Assembly (NCBI RefSeq): GCF_900156825.1 | Contig: NZ_FTOV01000012.1 | Coordinates: 1-64,000 of the forward strand | From: Chryseobacterium gambrini | GTDB taxonomy: Bacteria; Bacteroidota; Bacteroidia; Flavobacteriales; Weeksellaceae | Length of the DNA stretch: 64,000 nucleotides | Direction of reading: 5' to 3' | Shown: positions 7,905 through 16,598 of the stretch, one piece after another | Layout: each line of letters begins with the position of its first letter | How positions within the stretch are numbered: position 1 is the stretch's first letter | Notes under the pieces: model-generated | What the model saw: the letters and a program-made list of their open reading frames with translations, nothing else | What the model was told of the DNA's origin: nothing | Databases searched by the model: none | Translations under genes and position numbers: made by a program

Positions 7905-9296
7905 ATGTTTTTTCAGCATATTTATGATAAGAGCCTTGCGCAGGCTAGCTATTTAATAGGATGTCAGGCAAAAGGTGAAGCCATTGTTATCGATGCCAAA
8001 AGAGATATCGATACCTATCTTCAGATTGCCAAAGAAAATAATCTCACGATTACACATATTACAGAAACTCATATTCACGCCGATTTTTTGTCGGGTTCTA
8101 GAGAACTTGCGGAAGTGACGGGTGCAAAAATGTATCTTTCGGATGAAGGTGGTGAAGATTGGCAATATCAGTTTCCACATACCGGATTAACGAATGGAGA
8201 TATCATTAAAGTTGGAAATTTAACTTTAAAAGTCATTCACACGCCGGGACATACGCCGGAAAGCATCAGCTTTTTATTGACCGATCATCCTGCAACGGAC
8301 GAACCGGTGATGATTTTTACAGGAGATTTTGTTTTTGTGGGAGATATAGGAAGACCAGATTTATTGGAGAAGGCGGCCGGAATTACAGGAACTCAGGAAA
8401 AAGGAGCGAAAGAAATGTTTCATTCTGTTCAGGATTTTAGCAGATTGCGGGAGTTTATCCAAGTTTGGCCGGGACACGGTGCAGGTTCGGCTTGCGGAAA
8501 AGCTTTGGGTGCAGTTCCGAGTTCAACGGTAGGTTATGAAAAAATCAGAAACTGGGCTTTTCAATATGAAGAAGATGAGGAAGGTTTTGTAGAATATCTG
8601 CTGGAAGGACAGCCGGAACCTCCAAAATATTTTGCAATGATGAAAAAACTCAACAAAGTGGAAAGACCTTTATTAAAAGAAGTTCCAAAACATCCGAAAC
8701 TTTCCAAAGAAGAATTTTTGAAAGCTTATCAAAATGGAGTTAAAATTATAGACACGAGAAATAAAGTAGATTTTGCCCAAGGTTTTATACCAAACAGCAT
8801 CAATATTCAGGGTAATAATTCATTTTCCACGTGGATGGGATGGATTGTCAATTATTCCGAGCCGTTTATTTTGGTTGCTCAGGAAGAACAAATGGAAGAT
8901 CTTACCAGAAAACTGATGAGAATCGGGATGGATCAAATGATGGGCTATATTGATGACGTGAAAAATTTAGACTTAGAATTACAGACTGCCGATATTATTG
9001 ATATTGAGGAATTCAAATCTTATCTGAACAGAGATAATATTCAGGTGGTTGATGTAAGAAATAAAACCGAATATGACGCAGGACGTATTGAGAATGCTGA
9101 GAATGTCTTTGTGGGAACTTTGGAGGATAATCTGGATAAAATTTCCCATGAAAAACCAATTGTAATTCATTGTCAAAGTGGCGACAGAGCAGCAATTGCC
9201 TATTCTCTACTGAAGAAAAACGGTTTTGAGAACGTCAAAAATTTCTCTGGCGGAATGAAAGAATGGACAGAAAAAGCAAACCCTGTAAAAAATTAA
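7905..9296 (+). CDS. persulfide dioxygenase-rhodanese fusion (MBL fold plus two rhodanese domains)
   Basis: The 463-residue protein has a metallo-beta-lactamase fold domain (about 1-235) with the iron-ligand motif ETHIHADFLSG, then HTPGHTPES, GDFVFVGDIGRPD and WPGHGAG. A first rhodanese domain (about 260-350) has no active-site Cys and reads ILVAQEEQ where the loop should be. A second rhodanese domain (about 365-463) is intact with Cys423 in HCQSGDR. This is the CstB-like layout: the dioxygenase oxidises persulfide to sulfite and the rhodanese can turn sulfite plus persulfide into thiosulfate. It heads an operon of sulfur-relay proteins. Confidence 0.93.
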   Translation: MFFQHIYDKSLAQASYLIGCQAKGEAIVIDAKRDIDTYLQIAKENNLTITHITETHIHADFLSGSRELAEVTGAKMYLSDEGGEDWQYQFPHTGLTNGDIIKVGNLTLKVIHTPGHTPESISFLLTDHPATDEPVMIFTGDFVFVGDIGRPDLLEKAAGITGTQEKGAKEMFHSVQDFSRLREFIQVWPGHGAGSACGKALGAVPSSTVGYEKIRNWAFQYEEDEEGFVEYLLEGQPEPPKYFAMMKKLNKVERPLLKEVPKHPKLSKEEFLKAYQNGVKIIDTRNKVDFAQGFIPNSINIQGNNSFSTWMGWIVNYSEPFILVAQEEQMEDLTRKLMRIGMDQMMGYIDDVKNLDLELQTADIIDIEEFKSYLNRDNIQVVDVRNKTEYDAGRIENAENVFVGTLEDNLDKISHEKPIVIHCQSGDRAAIAYSLLKKNGFENVKNFSGGMKEWTEKANPVKN

Positions 9297-9297
9297 G

Positions 9298-9612
9298 ATG
9301 GATTTATTATCAATGTTATTCGGAAAAAAAGACAATGCTGCGCTGGAAACTGCGTTGGGAGAAGGTGCTTTTTTGGTAGATGTAAGAACGCCCGTAGAAT
9401 TTGCTTCGGGAAGTGCTGAAGGGGCTGTTAATATACCTTTGGATGTCGTCAAAGACCAGATTTCCAAGTTCAGGAATAAGAAAAACATCATTGTTTTCTG
9501 TAGAAGTGGAAACCGTAGCGCAATGGCAAAAGGAACATTGGAACGAAACGGAATCACGAATGTTCTCAACGGTGGCAGTGTACAGAATATGATAAAACTA
9601 ACGGAACAATAA
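9298..9612 (+). CDS. single-domain rhodanese (sulfurtransferase)
   Basis: The 104-residue protein is one rhodanese domain with VDVRTPVEF (about 27-35) and an active-site loop FCRSGNRS carrying Cys68. It has no signal peptide and is cytoplasmic. It starts 1 bp after the dioxygenase and its stop overlaps the next start. It would relay persulfide sulfur between SQR, the dioxygenase and small-molecule acceptors. Confidence 0.92.
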   Translation: MDLLSMLFGKKDNAALETALGEGAFLVDVRTPVEFASGSAEGAVNIPLDVVKDQISKFRNKKNIIVFCRSGNRSAMAKGTLERNGITNVLNGGSVQNMIKLTEQ

Positions 9613-10223
9613 TGAAAGATTTTTGGGACGAAAGATACCGCCAGTCAGATTTTGTGTACGGAGATCAACCAAATATCTATTTTGCCGAAAAATTGGCTGA
9701 ACTCACTCCCGGAAAAGCTCTTTTTCCTGCTGAAGGAGAGGGTAGGAATGCTGTTTATGCGGCAATTCAGGGTTTTGAAGTTGAGGCTTTTGACCAAAGT
9801 GAAGAAGGCAAAAAGAAAGCGATGCAGCTTGCTGAAATAAACTCGGTGAAAATAAATTACACAACGGTTTCGGCAGATACAATAGGTTATAAAAAAGAAA
9901 GTTTTGACCTTTTAGTAATGGTTTTTGCCCATTTTCCTGAAATATTGAGGCGGGATTTGCACAGATGGTTTTCATCGCTTGTGAAGAAAGGTGGGGGAAT
10001 TATTCTGGAAGGTTTCAGTAAAGAGCATTCTAAATTTCAAGACGAAAATCCAAATGCAGGCGGACCAAAACATTGGGAAATGCTTTATGATTTAGAAGAA
10101 CTGAAAACTGATTTTTCCGATTTCGATTTTCAGGAAGCATATATTTCCGAAACCATACTGAGTGAAGGCGCTTATCACAAAGGAAAAGCTTCGGTTGTAC
10201 GCTTTTTTGGTACAAAAAGATAA
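9612..10223 (+). CDS. SAM-dependent class I methyltransferase
   Basis: The 203-residue protein shows the class I motif region ALFPAEGEGRNAVYAAIQG (about 35-53), followed by an acidic strand end FDQSEEG. This resembles TehB and thiopurine S-methyltransferase-like enzymes. Its start overlaps the rhodanese stop (TAATG), so it belongs to the sulfur operon. Methylating sulfide or another small thiol would fit the context, but the substrate is inferred only. Confidence 0.85.
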   Translation: MKDFWDERYRQSDFVYGDQPNIYFAEKLAELTPGKALFPAEGEGRNAVYAAIQGFEVEAFDQSEEGKKKAMQLAEINSVKINYTTVSADTIGYKKESFDLLVMVFAHFPEILRRDLHRWFSSLVKKGGGIILEGFSKEHSKFQDENPNAGGPKHWEMLYDLEELKTDFSDFDFQEAYISETILSEGAYHKGKASVVRFFGTKR

Positions 10224-10231
10224 AGAAAAGT

Positions 10232-10465
10232 ATGGATAATTTATTTAAAAACTGGAACTTTGTAAGGTTGCTTCGTCTGGCAATGGGAATTTTCCTTGTT
10301 GTAGAAGCCACACAATCTGGAATGTGGATTTTGGTGGCTGTCGGAATGGTTTTTGTTGTAATGCCACTATTCAATATCGGCTGTTGTGCTGCGGGAAACT
10401 GTTCTGTCCCAACAAGAAATTCAAAAAAAAATGGGGATAAGGTTGAATATGAAGAAATCAAATAA
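10232..10465 (+). CDS. DUF2892-like (YgaP-type) small membrane protein
   Basis: The 77-residue product has two hydrophobic segments (about 14-30 and 32-48) followed by GCCAAGNC and a charged tail. This resembles the YgaP membrane region, which in E. coli is fused to a rhodanese. Here the rhodanese is a separate gene two positions upstream. The cysteines at about 50, 51 and 55 could bind sulfur or metal. Confidence 0.7.
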   Translation: MDNLFKNWNFVRLLRLAMGIFLVVEATQSGMWILVAVGMVFVVMPLFNIGCCAAGNCSVPTRNSKKNGDKVEYEEIK

Positions 10466-10475
10466 AATCTGAAAA

Positions 10476-10772
10476 ATGAATAAATTTCAGGAACTAATCA
10501 GTCAGGAGAAACCCGTATTGGTAGATTTCTTTGCAGAATGGTGCGGTCCATGCAAAATGCAGGCGCCTATTCTTCAGGATCTCAAAAAGAATATTGGTGA
10601 TGTAGCAAGCATTGTTAAAATTGACATCGACAAAAACCAGGCGGTTGCCTCGCAATTCGGAATCCGAAGTGTTCCTACTTTGATGATCTTGAAAAATGGA
10701 GAAGTAAAATGGAAACAATCCGGTGTTTTTCAGGCGGATGAACTGGAAAGATTAATCAAGCAAAACCTTTAA
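10476..10772 (+). CDS. thioredoxin
   Basis: The 98-residue protein is a plain cytoplasmic thioredoxin with the active site WCGPC (Trp22 to Cys26), the cis-Pro in RSVPT at about 67-71 and the usual length. It lies in the persulfide operon, 10 bp after the membrane protein and 1 bp before the rhodanese-thioredoxin lipoprotein. It would reduce protein or low-molecular-weight persulfides formed by the upstream enzymes. Confidence 0.93.
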   Translation: MNKFQELISQEKPVLVDFFAEWCGPCKMQAPILQDLKKNIGDVASIVKIDIDKNQAVASQFGIRSVPTLMILKNGEVKWKQSGVFQADELERLIKQNL

Positions 10773-10773
10773 A

Positions 10774-11478
10774 ATGTATAAAAACCTAATCGTTGTATTT
10801 TTTCTCATCGCAATTACAGGATGCGGAAAAGCTCAGAGTAACAAAAGCGAGAGCAGTCTTCCTGCCAAAGAATTTTCTAAAAAATTGGACCAGACCAAAG
10901 ATGCACAATTGGTTGATGTAAGAACACCTGGAGAATTTCGTAACGGTCATCTTAAAAGTGCAATGAACATCGACTGGAATGCAGATGACTTCACAGAGAA
11001 AGCAAAAGCGCTCGATAAGGATAAACCTGTATTTGTGTATTGTATGAGCGGACCCAGAAGTACGGCCGCCGCTGCAAAACTTCAGGAAATCGGTTTTAAA
11101 AATGTATATGAAATGCAGGGAGGAATGATGAAGTGGAGGAACGCTGAGCTTCCGGAGATCAAAGCATCAACTGCTACAGGAATTAGTCTTGCCCAGTATA
11201 AGGAAATGTTGAAAAGCAATACTCCCGTTCTGGTGGATTTTTATGCAGAATGGTGCGCTCCCTGCAAAAAGATGGAGCCTTACCTTAAAAAGATGGCTGC
11301 TGAAATGCCGGATAAGGTGAAAATTTTAAGAATAGATGCAGATGCAAATACAGAACTCTGCAAAGAACTGAATGTTTCTGCACTACCGGTCCTGAAGCTG
11401 TATAAAAACGATAAATTAGTCTGGGATAATTTAGGTTTTGCAACAGAGCAGGAAGTGAAAAACAAGATTGCACAATAA
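10774..11478 (+). CDS. lipoprotein with fused rhodanese and thioredoxin domains
   Basis: The 234-residue protein starts with a lipoprotein signal ending in AITGC (Cys17). A rhodanese domain follows (about 30-128) with Cys90 in VYCMSGPRS. A thioredoxin domain (about 140-234) has WCAPC (Cys161, Cys164). The fusion puts a sulfurtransferase and a reductant in one periplasmic, membrane-anchored protein, a plausible outside partner for SQR. It is the last gene of the operon. Confidence 0.9.
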   Translation: MYKNLIVVFFLIAITGCGKAQSNKSESSLPAKEFSKKLDQTKDAQLVDVRTPGEFRNGHLKSAMNIDWNADDFTEKAKALDKDKPVFVYCMSGPRSTAAAAKLQEIGFKNVYEMQGGMMKWRNAELPEIKASTATGISLAQYKEMLKSNTPVLVDFYAEWCAPCKKMEPYLKKMAAEMPDKVKILRIDADANTELCKELNVSALPVLKLYKNDKLVWDNLGFATEQEVKNKIAQ

Positions 11479-11507
11479 TGTATTTCATATAAATTCTGTT
11501 AATGTTT

Positions 11508-11537
11508 TTGACCTTAGTAATTAAAAATTTATATTTG
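11508..11537 (+). promoter_or_regulatory. promoter of the RND efflux/TlpA operon
   Basis: TTG at 11508-11510 and TATATTTG at 11530-11537 are separated by 19 bp, a textbook Bacteroidota promoter. It lacks the palindrome of the four upstream sulfur promoters. Confidence 0.7.
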
Positions 11538-11575
11538 CAGGAATGACTTATCAGAAATTAAATACCAATCATATA

Positions 11576-11944
11576 ATGAAAAGCGTTATTGCAATGTTTT
11601 TCATTATATGTATTTTAATTTCTTCCTGCGCTGTAAAATACGGTATCAAAAACCTACTCAGTCTGCAGCCTTCCGCTAAAAGTCATACCTCCGCACCAAA
11701 GGAGAAATTTACCACCAACACAACCACGGCCTCTGTCTGCAACTTTTGCAAGGAAAGAGAAATTACCGCTAAAAATGATACCCATTTTTCAGTGGCGGAA
11801 TTTCAGGAGCTTGCTGCATTTACATTCATTCTATTTGCAGGGGCATTTCTGTTTATAAATCTTAGAGAACATCCATTTTACAGTACTTCCAAAATTGGAA
11901 TTACGGTTCCCATCTTCATACAATACCGCAAACTTATCATTTGA
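11576..11944 (+). CDS. small lipoprotein/membrane protein of unknown function
   Basis: I do not recognise this family. The start at 11576 is chosen over 11543 because it gives a clean lipoprotein signal ending in LISSC, and because 11543 lies almost at the predicted transcription start. The 122-residue product has a CNFCKERE motif in the middle, which could bind metal or form a disulfide, and one hydrophobic segment near the C-terminus (about 88-106). It opens the operon with the TolC-RND pump and thioredoxin-like proteins. Confidence 0.6.
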   Translation: MKSVIAMFFIICILISSCAVKYGIKNLLSLQPSAKSHTSAPKEKFTTNTTTASVCNFCKEREITAKNDTHFSVAEFQELAAFTFILFAGAFLFINLREHPFYSTSKIGITVPIFIQYRKLII

Positions 11945-12048
11945 TTTAAAATTTAATTGGTCTCTTCTTGTAGAGACTCAAACGATTGATTTTAAATTTT
12001 TATTAATCCTTATCGGAATCATTTCGGTAACTGTTAATCTTTCATACA

Positions 12049-13416
12049 ATGATAAGAAAAAGTCTTTCAGTCCTTATTTTTGGGCTGATTACTCAGCAGT
12101 CTGTCCTTTATGCCCAGCAAGAATCACTTTTGGGTAAAATATGGACAGAAACACAAAAAAACTATTCAGGGATCCGTGCAGCCGAGTCTGCAATAGAATC
12201 TTCAGAATATAACGAAGAGACAGTAAAATCCAAGGCATTACCACAGGTAAAGCTTCAATATCAAAATACCTACGGAACATTAGAGGGAAGCAGTGGTGGT
12301 TTTTTCCCACAGTCCGGTTTTTTTAATGTTTCCGGAAACAGGAATTCGGGCTCCTCTTTATCCTCAAACAATTTCGGCTCAGCCATTGCGGAGTACGAGA
12401 TCTACAACTTCGGGCGTCAGAGATCCGAGGAAAGATCAGCAAATGAGTTCACACAAAAGCTCAGGACAGATAAAGAATCCTATTTGCTGAGGCTCAAAAA
12501 ATTGCTATCACAACGTTATCTTGACTATGTCTTTAATGGCGCCAAGCTCAGATGGGCAGAGAGAAACTCGACGAGGCTCGAAGAAATCCACAGTTCAAGC
12601 AAAGCCCTTTCGCGTGCCGGTCTCAAACCGGAAGCAGATTCTGTACTTACCTATTCATCGTACGTTCAGGCATTGGCAATGCAAGATAATTGGTTTGGAA
12701 AGCAGCAGGCAGCCACAGAAAAACTTAAGGAATTTTACATTGATAATTTTAAAGTAGAGGATTACCAGGTCAGTCATTTTCTTGACCCTGAAATAAATTC
12801 TTTTAACAGTGAGAAGGTTAATCCATCACATCCTTTTTTAAAGTCCATCCATCAGGAGTCCGAATACTATCAGACCAAAGCGGAAACAGAGAGAAGATCA
12901 TCACTTCCGTCGCTTAAGATCTTGGGAGGTTATGCTTACAGAGGTTCAGGATCCGATCCATATGGCAATGTCTCAGGGAAATTTACCGATGGTTTCTCCA
13001 ATTCTGCCAACAATGCTCTTGTTGGACTTGGATTGACGTGGAATATCAGCAGTCTTCATACGAACAGGCAAAAAGCCAATATGCTGTCAAAAGAAGCGGA
13101 ACGTCTGGGTTATCTCGAAAACCAGTATCAGCTATCAATGCAGACTGAGATTAAAGCCCTTGAAAGCAGGATTGTAGAACAGCAAAAACAACTTAAGAAA
13201 GAAAGTGCTTCTGTGAAAGGCGCATCAGATGCCTACGAAATGTATGTAGCAAGATACAAGAGTGGTCTTATTACCCTCACTGAACTGTTACAGATCCGTC
13301 AGATTCTTGAAAATGCAGAAAAAAGTCAGATCGATGCCGCAAAAGAATTCTGGGAGCAGGTCATAGCAAAGGCTGAACTCACCGGCGATTTTGATTATTT
13401 ATTTACCCAACTTTAA
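12049..13416 (+). CDS. TolC-family outer-membrane efflux protein
   Basis: The 455-residue protein has a signal peptide (cleavage near VLYAQ) and two long alpha-helical halves typical of outer membrane efflux channels. The ending ELLQIRQILENAEKSQIDA matches the second coiled-coil repeat. It lies 9 bp before an RND permease and shares its operon, so it forms the outer duct of a tripartite pump. Confidence 0.9.
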   Translation: MIRKSLSVLIFGLITQQSVLYAQQESLLGKIWTETQKNYSGIRAAESAIESSEYNEETVKSKALPQVKLQYQNTYGTLEGSSGGFFPQSGFFNVSGNRNSGSSLSSNNFGSAIAEYEIYNFGRQRSEERSANEFTQKLRTDKESYLLRLKKLLSQRYLDYVFNGAKLRWAERNSTRLEEIHSSSKALSRAGLKPEADSVLTYSSYVQALAMQDNWFGKQQAATEKLKEFYIDNFKVEDYQVSHFLDPEINSFNSEKVNPSHPFLKSIHQESEYYQTKAETERRSSLPSLKILGGYAYRGSGSDPYGNVSGKFTDGFSNSANNALVGLGLTWNISSLHTNRQKANMLSKEAERLGYLENQYQLSMQTEIKALESRIVEQQKQLKKESASVKGASDAYEMYVARYKSGLITLTELLQIRQILENAEKSQIDAAKEFWEQVIAKAELTGDFDYLFTQL

Positions 13417-13425
13417 AATTTTAGA

Positions 13426-16400
13426 ATGAATTTAATACGTTTTGCGCTCAGAAAGCCCATTGCCGTCATGGTCGTTTTCCTGTCGGTCATTGTGCTTTCG
13501 CTTACAGCTATAAAAAAAATAAAAGTAGATATTTTCCCGGAGGTAGAGTTGCCGTCAATGTATATTGCGATGCCTTACGGAGGGCTTTCACCTCAATATA
13601 TGGATGGTTTTATGTCCAATGAATTTCAAAAAGTTTTACTCTTTGTGAATGGTGTCAAGAATATTGATTTCAAAAGTGTTCAGGGACTGACCTTAATGAA
13701 ACTGACCTTTTATCCAGGCACCGATATGGCGCAGGCTGCAGGTGAGGTTTCCACGCAGGTTTCACGGGCAATGGGATTTTTACCACCCGGTGCAGTACCG
13801 CCTATGGTTGTGCGGTTTGACGGTAATTCACTCCCGGTCGGTCAACTTGTCTTTGAAAGTGACAATCACTCTGTAACAGAGCTTCAGACAATGGTCCTAA
13901 CCAAAATCCGGCCGATGTTTGTTGAGATTCCCGGTATTACGGCTCCGGCACCTTTTGGGGGTAACATCCGTTCGATCGTTGTAAATATTGACCCGGCTGC
14001 AATGCAGAGTAACGGACTAAGTCCGGAAGAAATTACTTTGGCGATCACAAAAAGCAGCCATCCTTCGCCAGCAGGAAATATCAGAATGGGCGAAACGAAT
14101 TATATGGCACCGATCAATTCCATAGCCAAAGATCCTGCGGAGTTTCTTAAAATCCCGATAAAGACCCAAGACGGTAGAACTCTTTACGTGGGTGATGTAG
14201 CCAATGTTCAGGATGGAGCTGACCAGACATCTGGATATGCATTGGTCAATGGGAAACGCTCTGTGTATCTCCCGGTGATCAAAAAATCAGATGCTTCAAC
14301 ACTGACAGCAGTTGAAAATCTAAAAAAAGCAATGCCAAAACTGAGAGATCAGCTTCCGGATGATGTGAAGGTGAGTTATGAATTTGACCAGTCAAAATAT
14401 ATTGAACGTTCCCTTTCAAATCTAATTCATGAAGGACTTTTGGGTGCACTTTTTACAGGACTGGTCATTATTCTTTTCCTTGGTGACCTTCGAGGTGCAC
14501 TGATCGTGGTCTTTACAATTCCCATAGCAATATTAACAGCCGTCTGTGTGCTCTATTTTGCAGGATATACTATTAATATAATGACCTTGAGTGGGTTAGC
14601 CCTATCCATCGGAATTTTGGTAGATGAAGCTACGGTCACGATCGAGAATATCCACCAGCATATGGAAATGAGGAAAACCAAACCCAAAGCCATTCTTGAT
14701 GCAGTACTTGAAATTTCCATTCCGAAGGTGCTGATATTATTATGTATTCTGGCCGTTCTTACGCCTGCCTTCATTATGACGGGCATTCCAAAAGATATGT
14801 TTCTTCCGCTTTCTTTTGCAGTTGCATTCGCAATGATAGCTTCCTTTCTGGCATCCCAGACCTTCGTTCCGATCCTGGCTAACTGGATGATGAAGAATAA
14901 GCATATTGAGAAGCATTATGTTAAAAACAGGAGTTTTTTCTATCGATTCAGAACGGGCTACAGTCACAAAATGAGAAAATGGTCGGGAAGGACTTTGGTA
15001 TTGTTTTCGGCCTATATCATTTTCTCGGGCCTTTTAATATTTTTAATGATGCGCTCATTGGGAACCGATATTATGCCTCTTTCCAACAGCGGTGATTTTC
15101 AGATGAGAATTGATGCGCCACAGGGAAGCCGTCTGGAGAAAACTGAAAAGCTGGTGAAGGATATTCTCAAAGATATTGAAGGTATTTTGCCGGAAAATGC
15201 GGTCAGCATCAGTTCGGCCTATGTCGGTTTACATCCGGCAGCAACGCCGATCAATCCCATATTTCTTTTCACCAACGGAACACACCAGTCTGTTTTGCAG
15301 GTTTCTGTAAATAAGGAGATCTTTTCAGGGTCTATGGAAGATCTGAAAGAAAAGATCCGCAAGAAGATTGCTGAAAAGCATCCTGAAGCACAAATCAATT
15401 TTGAACCGATGGAACTTACCGAAAAAATTATTGGACAGGGATCGATGACCCCGATAGAAATCAAGGTAGGATCTCCGAATCTGAAACTGGCGGCATCTCA
15501 CGCAAAAAAAATAGAGGAAAAGCTGAAAAGCAACGATTTCCTGCGAGACGTCCGCATTGCAGAGCCACTTCAATATCCGACGTTACAGATCAACGTAGAC
15601 CGAAATCTCGCTGCGCAGTTCGGACTGACGATGCAGGATGTGACACGCAGTCTTGTGACCGCTACCTCTTCAACCCGCTACACCGACAAGAACCTCTGGG
15701 TCGACCCAAAATCAGGACTTGTCTTTCAGACACAGGTCCAGATTCCAGAAAGTATAATGAACTCTGAAGAGATCCTGAAATCACTTCCACTGAAAAAAGA
15801 CAGCCCGAGACCCGTTCTTGAAGATATCGCTACAGTTAAAAAAACGACCGCACCTGCACAGGTCAACCGAAAGGGACCTATGAGATATGTAACAATTATC
15901 GGAAATGTGTACGGAAAAGACCTGGGCTCTGCTTCCAAAGCGGTAAAAAATGCCATCAGTGAGACCGGAAAACCTCCAAAAAGTGTTTCTGTCTGGACAG
16001 AAGGCACACTGCAGCTACTGGATGATACACTCGACAGTCTTGCAATGGGACTTTTGGCGGCAGTACTAGCGATATTCCTAATGCTTTCTGCTTATTATCA
16101 GTCATTTAAAGTACCTTTTGTTGTTCTTTCCGTGATTCCTTCCGTGATCGTGGGAAGTCTTGTTTTGATTTTCATTACCGGCAGTACGCTCAACCTCCAG
16201 TCATATATGGGGATGATTATGTCCATCGGTGTTTCGGTTTCAAATGCCGTATTACTTATCAATCAGGCAGAGTACTACCGTAAACATTACCATATCAGTG
16301 CGCTTCATTCTGCGAGAATGGCAGCGGCGTCCAGACTCCGCCCTGTACTGATGACCGCTTTGGCGATGCTTGCCGGGATGATTCCTATGGCAATCGGTAT

Positions 16401-16584
16401 CGGGGAAGGTTCTGAGCAGGTTGCTCCACTTGGTAGAGCTGTTATCGGTGGTATCATCGCATCCACTCTTACCATTCTGCTTTTGGTTCCGCATTTTTTT
16501 GCAGCAGTAATGTCCAATGCAGGACATTCAAATCCTTCCTTGGATCCGGAAGATGAGGAAAGTAAATTTTTCGTACAATCTTAA
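13426..16584 (+). CDS. RND efflux pump permease, AcrB type
   Basis: The 1052-residue protein has the full RND layout: TM1, a large periplasmic loop, TM2-TM7, a second loop and TM8-TM12. The proton-relay motif in TM4 reads GILVDEATV (Asp400, Glu401) where AcrB has two Asp residues. The TM10 position matching AcrB Lys940 is Ser939 in GVSVSNAV. The charge relay is therefore non-standard, though such variants occur in other RND branches. Flanked by TolC and adaptor genes, it is the pump motor. The substrate is unknown; the redox-protein neighbours hint at an export role linked to thiol or sulfur stress. Confidence 0.93.
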   Translation: MNLIRFALRKPIAVMVVFLSVIVLSLTAIKKIKVDIFPEVELPSMYIAMPYGGLSPQYMDGFMSNEFQKVLLFVNGVKNIDFKSVQGLTLMKLTFYPGTDMAQAAGEVSTQVSRAMGFLPPGAVPPMVVRFDGNSLPVGQLVFESDNHSVTELQTMVLTKIRPMFVEIPGITAPAPFGGNIRSIVVNIDPAAMQSNGLSPEEITLAITKSSHPSPAGNIRMGETNYMAPINSIAKDPAEFLKIPIKTQDGRTLYVGDVANVQDGADQTSGYALVNGKRSVYLPVIKKSDASTLTAVENLKKAMPKLRDQLPDDVKVSYEFDQSKYIERSLSNLIHEGLLGALFTGLVIILFLGDLRGALIVVFTIPIAILTAVCVLYFAGYTINIMTLSGLALSIGILVDEATVTIENIHQHMEMRKTKPKAILDAVLEISIPKVLILLCILAVLTPAFIMTGIPKDMFLPLSFAVAFAMIASFLASQTFVPILANWMMKNKHIEKHYVKNRSFFYRFRTGYSHKMRKWSGRTLVLFSAYIIFSGLLIFLMMRSLGTDIMPLSNSGDFQMRIDAPQGSRLEKTEKLVKDILKDIEGILPENAVSISSAYVGLHPAATPINPIFLFTNGTHQSVLQVSVNKEIFSGSMEDLKEKIRKKIAEKHPEAQINFEPMELTEKIIGQGSMTPIEIKVGSPNLKLAASHAKKIEEKLKSNDFLRDVRIAEPLQYPTLQINVDRNLAAQFGLTMQDVTRSLVTATSSTRYTDKNLWVDPKSGLVFQTQVQIPESIMNSEEILKSLPLKKDSPRPVLEDIATVKKTTAPAQVNRKGPMRYVTIIGNVYGKDLGSASKAVKNAISETGKPPKSVSVWTEGTLQLLDDTLDSLAMGLLAAVLAIFLMLSAYYQSFKVPFVVLSVIPSVIVGSLVLIFITGSTLNLQSYMGMIMSIGVSVSNAVLLINQAEYYRKHYHISALHSARMAAASRLRPVLMTALAMLAGMIPMAIGIGEGSEQVAPLGRAVIGGIIASTLTILLLVPHFFAAVMSNAGHSNPSLDPEDEESKFFVQS

Positions 16585-16598
16585 ATAATTAAAAAATA

